From an uncultured Phascolarctobacterium sp. (lineage in GTDB: Bacteria; Bacillota; Negativicutes; Acidaminococcales; Acidaminococcaceae): a DNA stretch of 25,627 nt. Positions 21,901 through 25,627 of this stretch are shown here, piece by piece. The stretch lies in assembly GCA_934234275.1 (NCBI GenBank), contig CAKQHU010000006.1, forward strand, positions 1 through 25,627, given 5' to 3'. Within the stretch, counting starts at the first letter, position 1, and each line of letters starts with the position of its first letter. Made by a program: the position numbers and the translations under genes. The notes beneath the pieces are model-generated. The model was not told the DNA's origin, searched no databases, and saw only the letters and a list, made by a program, of their open reading frames with translations.

Positions 21901-24900
21901 TGTGCTTGCATATTTTCTGTAAGAGCTGCCCTGTGCAATCAGAGCGGAAACAGAGGTATGGTCATAGCCACCCTTGCCGCCGTCAATATTAGCCTTCAGG
22001 TTGCCGTTTACGGTAATATCTGCTTTAGATGCCAGAACACCATATACATAGTTGTTGTTGCCTACGGTGTTGGTTGCGGTAATATCTACAGCAGCGTTGA
22101 TGGTAACGTTCTTTCTGGTAGTATTCCAATCGCCTGCATAGATACCGGAGTTTTTGCCTGCATAATCGGCACTGGATTTAATAACCAGCTTGTCGGCAGT
22201 AATATCAACCTTGGAGCCGCCATCATTAAGAATCTTGATTGCTGCGCTGTCGGTGCCAGCGGTATTCACGGTCAGAGTCTTACCGGTTGCATCAATCTTC
22301 AGGTCTTTAGCGGTTTCAATTGCGCTTACTGCGGTAATATCGCTTGCTTCGGTAAATTTGTAGGTACCGTCCTCAGCGATTACGCCGCCCATCAGGTATT
22401 CGTTGTCTTTCTCTTTATCACCGGTCAGAGTGGTGGTAAAGGAGGTGGTTACCTGATGATCAGGAATTACCGGAGCACTTACAAAGGTGCCCTTACCATC
22501 TGCTTCATTGAAGTTGATATCGCCGGTCTTCAGGGCTGCGGAAGAAGCAGTCAGGCCGTCGGCAATCTTCACATAACCGGTCAGGTTCTTCTCACCGTTT
22601 ACATAGTTGCTGTAGGTCAGCTTACCTGCCAGTGCATTCAATACGTTGTTAACGCTGGTCTGGTTATCCATGCTGATGCCGGTGTTATCGGTAATCATGG
22701 ATACTACAGAGCCTTCTGCCGCATGCTTGATAACGGTGTCGCCTGCTGCGTAGTTGTCAGCTGCTTCGCCGTTGCCGGTGTGTGCGTAGAAGATGTTGGT
22801 GTTACCGCTGTAGTTATCAATAGTCAGGCTGTTAGCATCCTTTTGGAAGATGTTGCCTGCTTTAGCATCGCTTGCACCGCCAACGAAGTTAGCGATTTCA
22901 CTGCCGGTGAATTTATATTTTTCCCATTCGGAATCGCCGTATACATAACCGTACTTCTCGTTATTCCAGGAAGCACCGTTTGCCACAGTCAGGTTCATGG
23001 AACCGCTCAGGCCTGCATCTTTTTCTGCATCGAAATGTTTGTATGCGACGCCGGTCCATGCGGAATCTTCGGTGGTCAGCTTCAGGTTGATAACAGATTC
23101 CTTGCTGTCGCTCGCAAATTTTTGGCCCTGTTTGCCGAAGAGACCTGCATTACCCTTAACGGTAACGGTCTTGCCCTCGCCGCCTACGTTAACAGTACCC
23201 AGTGTAGCGCCCAAGGCATGGAAGCCATAGCCGTCCTCGCTGCTGTTGTTCTTGATTTCGATGTCGGCAGCGCCCAAGTTAACAGTTGCACCGTCTGCTG
23301 CTACAACACCGGAGCCATGAGCTGCGATAGTAGTCTTGCCGTCAACGGTTACGTTTGCACCTGCGCCGTTAGCGTTGATGCCGGCAATGTTTCTCCAGGA
23401 GGATTCACCCAGAGTAGTGGTGTTCTGGCCTTTGATAACGTTATCAATAGCCCAGTCTTCGCCGTCCTTAGCCATGGTCAGATCGCCATGCAGCTTAATT
23501 TCGGCATTGCCGTTAGCGTTAACACCGTAAACATTGTTATAGCCGTGAGCCTTAATAGCAGTATTGCCGGTAACCTCTACCAAAGCCTTCTCGCCTGCGC
23601 TCTTAGCATAGATGCCGATTGCGCTGCCTTCGCCGATCATCGGGTTACCGCTGCTGGTCTTGCGGCTGTAGGTGTTGTCGATATTGATATCCAGAGTGCC
23701 TGCAGTAACGCTTGTTGTGCTGCCTGCAATGCTGTTGTCGATACCGCGCAGCGGAATTCTGTTGTTCAGAATACCTGCGTTTTTATCAGGAGGAACAGTC
23801 TTGTCGTCCAAAGCTACATTCAGCTTCAGAGTCTTGTCCTCAGCCTTGATTACCAGATTTTCAACACCTGCGGCATTCTGTACAGCTGCACCGCTGATGA
23901 TGAAGGAGCCTGCCCAATCCGGATCTGCTTCCTTATGAGTCATCTGATTGATGGTTACGCTTGCATCCTCAGTAAATACATAAGACAGGTCCTCCTGCTG
24001 TACTGCGCTGAATACGCCTTGCTTCTCACCAGTGATAGCATCGGTAAAGGTAGTCTTTTCGCCTGCACCCGGATCAATGGTTTCTTCTTTGGTGTAGCCC
24101 TTACCGGTATCCTTGTTGAATTTAATGGTGTCAAACTTCATGGTCTGGCTGCTGGAGGTCAGGCCGTCGGCAATCTTAACAGAACCGGTCAGGTTGCTTT
24201 CGCCGTTGACAAAGTTGCTGTAGGTCAGCTTGCCTGCCAGTGCGTTCAATGCGTTAGCTACGCTCGCATCGTTATCCATGCTGATGCCGGTGTTGTCGGT
24301 AATCAGGCTTACTGCGGAGCCTGCTGCCGCACCCTTGATAATGGTGTCGCCTGCTGCATAGTTGCTTGCGTTTTCGCCATTGCCGGTATGTGCATAGAAA
24401 ATGTTGGTGTTGCCGCTGTAGTTATCAATGGTCAGGTTGTTGCTGTCCTTTTGGAAGATGTTGCCTGCAGCAGCTTCGCTTGCACCGCCTGCCAGCTTAG
24501 TTACATGGCTGCCGTCAAATGCTGCATTGGTTTTGCCCCATGCCTCATTGTTCCAGGTTGCGCCGTTAGCAAGATACAGGTTAACGATACCTTTATACGA
24601 TAAGCCGCCGGTGCCAAGATCCTTCGCAAAGGCTGTACCGGTCCAAGAGGATTTCTTGTCAGCCAAACCGATATTGATAATGCTGTCAGTAACATCCATA
24701 TCCCAAGCTTTATTAGCTTTTTCGCCATAAGCACTGATGTTGCCTTCAATTACGGTAGTAGCAGTGCCTGCTGCATTCTTGTCAGCATTCATATTGACAT
24801 TCACAACACCGCCGTCAGATTGCAGAGCGTAGAATTCCTTGCTGCTGTTCTTCGCAATTTTAATATTGCCACCGCCGACAGAAACAGTAGAGCCGTTTCT

Positions 24901-25627
24901 GATAGCAGTAATTGCATTGCCGTTATGAAGGTTGATATCAGCCTTGCCGTCTACGGTAATAGCAGATGTTTTAGCATTAAAATCAACAGTGTTTTCTACA
25001 TACAAGCCGTTGATGCTGTCAAATTGCTCACTATCTGCTAATTTCAAATCGCCGTGAACAGCAACCTTGCTGCCGTTAGCTTTTACATAAACGCCGTAAG
25101 CATTAGACAAAGAGGAGAGCTTCATATCAACGTCACCGGTGATATCAACACTGCCCTTGGTTACTTCCATACCGGTGCGTTCATTAAAGTCACTCGGACC
25201 GTTCTTAATTACCAGCTTGCCGGCCTTAATGGAGGTTGTACCATCAACAGCCTGTTTAAACAGAGGACTGGCACTGGTGTAGTCACCCTGTTTAGCCATC
25301 AATACGAGCTGATTGTTGCCTGCATCAATGGTCAGCGGTGCTTTTACCTCTACAGCATTTTTAGCTGCAGCGTTAATCGTAGTATTAGCACCGAAAACAT
25401 ACTTGCCGTCCTGAATATTGCCAGCATATTCGGTATCTGCCGCAGTGTCACCGGTCAGAGTAGTAGTAAACTCTGTCTTAGGCGGAACAACAGGAGTTTC
25501 GGTAGGATAGCTGCCTTTGCCGTCCTCTTTGCTGAAGGTGATGTCGCCGGTCTTCAATGCTGCGGAGGAAGCAGTTAAACCGTCGGCAATCTTCACATAA
25601 CCGGTCAGGTTGCTTTCGCCGTTTACA
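18961..25627 (-). CDS. Second giant modular autotransporter (type Va), N-terminus beyond the window
   Basis: At least 2,221 residues are visible; the frame stays open through the right edge (VNGESNLTGYVKIADG), so the signal peptide and true start are outside. The visible passenger has modules with the same ground plan as the first autotransporter: 'NIFQKDxNxLTIDNYSGNTNIFYAHTGNGE', 'AGDTVIKHAAEGSVVSMITDNTG' and 'LNALAGKLTYSN...NLTGYVKIADGLTASS', recurring at about 21.4, 22.8 and 24.4 kb, plus a degenerate form near 20.0-20.3 kb. A different, Ala/Gly/Asn-rich short-repeat stretch (about 20.48-20.88 kb) lies between. The last about 294 residues are the beta-barrel (AKALGGKTSSD, YYGVQVGYDKAAANGW, FTPKAQLTWSQVG) ending GIRFEF. 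I find no cysteine in the visible part. It has no link to the riboswitch, which is downstream of it and drives the other paralogue. Confidence 0.92.
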   Translation of the reverse strand, partial: VNGESNLTGYVKIADGLTASSAALKTGDITFSKEDGKGSYPTETPVVPPKTEFTTTLTGDTAADTEYAGNIQDGKYVFGANTTINAAAKNAVEVKAPLTIDAGNNQLVLMAKQGDYTSASPLFKQAVDGTTSIKAGKLVIKNGPSDFNERTGMEVTKGSVDITGDVDMKLSSLSNAYGVYVKANGSKVAVHGDLKLADSEQFDSINGLYVENTVDFNAKTSAITVDGKADINLHNGNAITAIRNGSTVSVGGGNIKIAKNSSKEFYALQSDGGVVNVNMNADKNAAGTATTVIEGNISAYGEKANKAWDMDVTDSIINIGLADKKSSWTGTAFAKDLGTGGLSYKGIVNLYLANGATWNNEAWGKTNAAFDGSHVTKLAGGASEAAAGNIFQKDSNNLTIDNYSGNTNIFYAHTGNGENASNYAAGDTIIKGAAAGSAVSLITDNTGISMDNDASVANALNALAGKLTYSNFVNGESNLTGSVKIADGLTSSSQTMKFDTIKFNKDTGKGYTKEETIDPGAGEKTTFTDAITGEKQGVFSAVQQEDLSYVFTEDASVTINQMTHKEADPDWAGSFIISGAAVQNAAGVENLVIKAEDKTLKLNVALDDKTVPPDKNAGILNNRIPLRGIDNSIAGSTTSVTAGTLDINIDNTYSRKTSSGNPMIGEGSAIGIYAKSAGEKALVEVTGNTAIKAHGYNNVYGVNANGNAEIKLHGDLTMAKDGEDWAIDNVIKGQNTTTLGESSWRNIAGINANGAGANVTVDGKTTIAAHGSGVVAADGATVNLGAADIEIKNNSSEDGYGFHALGATLGTVNVGGEGKTVTVKGNAGLFGKQGQKFASDSKESVINLKLTTEDSAWTGVAYKHFDAEKDAGLSGSMNLTVANGASWNNEKYGYVYGDSEWEKYKFTGSEIANFVGGASDAKAGNIFQKDANSLTIDNYSGNTNIFYAHTGNGEAADNYAAGDTVIKHAAEGSVVSMITDNTGISMDNQTSVNNVLNALAGKLTYSNYVNGEKNLTGYVKIADGLTASSAALKTGDINFNEADGKGTFVSAPVIPDHQVTTSFTTTLTGDKEKDNEYLMGGVIAEDGTYKFTEASDITAVSAIETAKDLKIDATGKTLTVNTAGTDSAAIKILNDGGSKVDITADKLVIKSSADYAGKNSGIYAGDWNTTRKNVTINAAVDITATNTVGNNNYVYGVLASKADITVNGNLKANIDGGKGGYDHTSVSALIAQGSSYRKYASTITVNGDVDITANGNGLHANNNGAVVTVNGGGAITVNDSSAKGGYAALRAGNGTVNMNVALENGKATGGLGHDVAIKGNLAAVKAGDQTASVINLALDTAKSSLEGVSYMTEGNGQINLWLQNGASWTNEVHGSAEKDWKGNSLFNGSHVTNFAGGASDAKAGNIFQKDANSLTIDNYSGNTNIFYAHTGNGEAADNYAAGDTVIKHAAEGSVVSMITDNTGVAMDNEYSVANVLNALAGKLTYSNFVSGEKNLTGYVKIADGLTASSKAMQTGNISFSTENGKGSLESGSMTPGITYPETQKPGSNKLNQGISGNAKDDYQYKQDGILKADGSYVFTQDPTVIEVKEGAAVDASASDIVIDTTKAKLELKGAEAGINADGANVNIKGNTNISGATGINAESGNVTLTGSTVINGTDAAINAGAGANVTVDGNNGAITINGSINADGGNITVDSGKATSVIKGDINATNGGSVAINLTEKNSELTGGYNVDGTSSIEMNLVNGATWHLTDGEEAAGMSLLRMAKGVTTPGLTINGGKTEAEKGFLDMTERTKTLDIAHYSGWETVIYDHEGKGDKVEDYKSGDTVIAKADKGSGVILSTDNSGITMTDKNAVEATLKALAQKVTYKDHEANGENLTGKVQIAEGLTSSSASKNLGTIHWDENGKGQYDLDSVNWNQIIEGDYETFVMKGVRSAATTSLHTWRDNMQDTYTGADLADEDGMFAKALGGKTSSDVKGLKDSNTYYGVQVGYDKAAANGWHTGVAFDYRNGDSNYLLGGKGDNQMYSLGVYGVKNFDNDAFFRVAAKVGRVENEYDVYNEIRSMKLHGDYKANAYGLTMEYGKTFGDEEAYFTPKAQLTWSQVGSKDYTAHTANATMQVAQDSYSSFVGRLGFEAGVKSEKGRLYAGLFAAHEFNGDIRASYFANDGDRKHTSFNGEETWMEMKLGGTYDFSNNAHLYADIAKDFNGNFERKWKLNAGIRFEF
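20480..20885 (-). repeat. Short-repeat beta-helix stretch in the second autotransporter
   Basis: The translated segment cycles through units of about 12-16 residues, such as GINADGANVNIKGNTNISGA and GINAESGNVTLTGSTVINGT. This is much finer periodicity than the 480-residue modules around it. It is probably a regular beta-helix rod joining the modular passenger to the degenerate last module and barrel. Confidence 0.6.
21399..22838 (-). repeat. Passenger module of the second autotransporter, 1440-bp unit
   Basis: It is bounded by the recurring codons for 'ANSLTIDNYSG' at 21399 and 22839. The stretches 21251-21360 and 22691-22800, just outside and inside the unit, differ at one base in 110. Confidence 0.7.
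21473..22363 (-). repeat. Segment shared with the first autotransporter, copy 2
   Basis: This is the counterpart of 15765-16655 at a constant 5708-bp offset without indels. It makes this module closer to a module of the neighbouring gene than to the other modules of its own gene. Confidence 0.8.
22839..24446 (-). repeat. Passenger module of the second autotransporter, 1608-bp unit
   Basis: It starts and ends on the same motif as the 1440-bp unit, but its middle (about 22.88-24.12 kb) is different sequence, including the AKHFDAEKD-like and IPLRGIDNSIAGS regions. The NYSG...LAGKLTYSN block is therefore shared between units with exchanged interiors. Confidence 0.65.

Noticed and set aside
19045..24603. 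Very long plus-strand open frame (1,852 codons) opposite the second autotransporter, and similar ones at 10139-11905, 11945-13153, 13325-15766 and 15800-17587
   Set aside because: They mirror the autotransporter coding strand. The repetitive, Gly/Asn/Thr/Val-rich codons rarely give stops on the opposite strand. The translations are Cys/Ala/Val-rich with no recognisable domain or ribosome binding site, and they cover genes with clear signal peptide and barrel features.
25594..25596. Apparent start of the second autotransporter at the GTG near the right edge
   Set aside because: The frame stays open upstream to the window end and reads the repeated NLTGYVKIADG motif, so this is internal.

Overview
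The window looks like chromosome from a Negativicutes bacterium, that is, a Firmicute with an outer membrane. It combines a Firmicutes-type ylxM-ffh pair with a TonB-dependent receptor and two giant type V autotransporters. An Acidaminococcaceae (Phascolarctobacterium-like) source is my guess from gene style and base composition; it is not proven. Nearly every gene is on the minus strand. The exception is one Rpn-type nuclease/transposase gene.

Layout from left to right. Positions 1-1482 hold the 3'-truncated ffh, ylxM and their strong promoter. Positions 1514-4547 hold an SGNH hydrolase, an unrecognised 354-residue protein and an exported 252-residue protein, with their hairpins and promoters. 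Positions 4616-5651 hold a promoter driving a compact RNA of about 90 nt with three hairpins, followed by the plus-strand nuclease gene. Positions 5666-7289 hold a small two-repeat protein and a CbiZ-type adenosylcobinamide amidohydrolase. Positions 7304-18746 look like one long minus-strand transcription unit: promoter, cobalamin riboswitch with terminator/antiterminator, a 2,763-residue autotransporter, a YbjN-like cytosolic protein and a TonB-dependent receptor. Positions 18834-25627 hold a second giant autotransporter whose N-terminus lies outside the window.

The main result is the leader at 18275-18746. It carries the hallmarks of a cobalamin riboswitch: a CCGCAACUGUGA-type core, a B12-box-like segment and long hairpins. 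It ends in a perfect intrinsic terminator only 17 nt before the Shine-Dalgarno of the autotransporter gene. A competing antiterminator hairpin overlaps that terminator. A vitamin B12 switch therefore appears to control a giant surface autotransporter, with a TonB receptor downstream in the same unit and cbiZ next door. I infer a corrinoid capture and remodelling locus in which the autotransporter is the novel partner.

Other observations are a conserved hairpin in the 3' untranslated regions of the TonB-receptor and second autotransporter transcripts, with pairing kept by C-G to U-G exchanges; 1.48-kb repeat units inside the first autotransporter; and a segment of about 0.9 kb shared almost unchanged between the two autotransporters, which suggests gene conversion.
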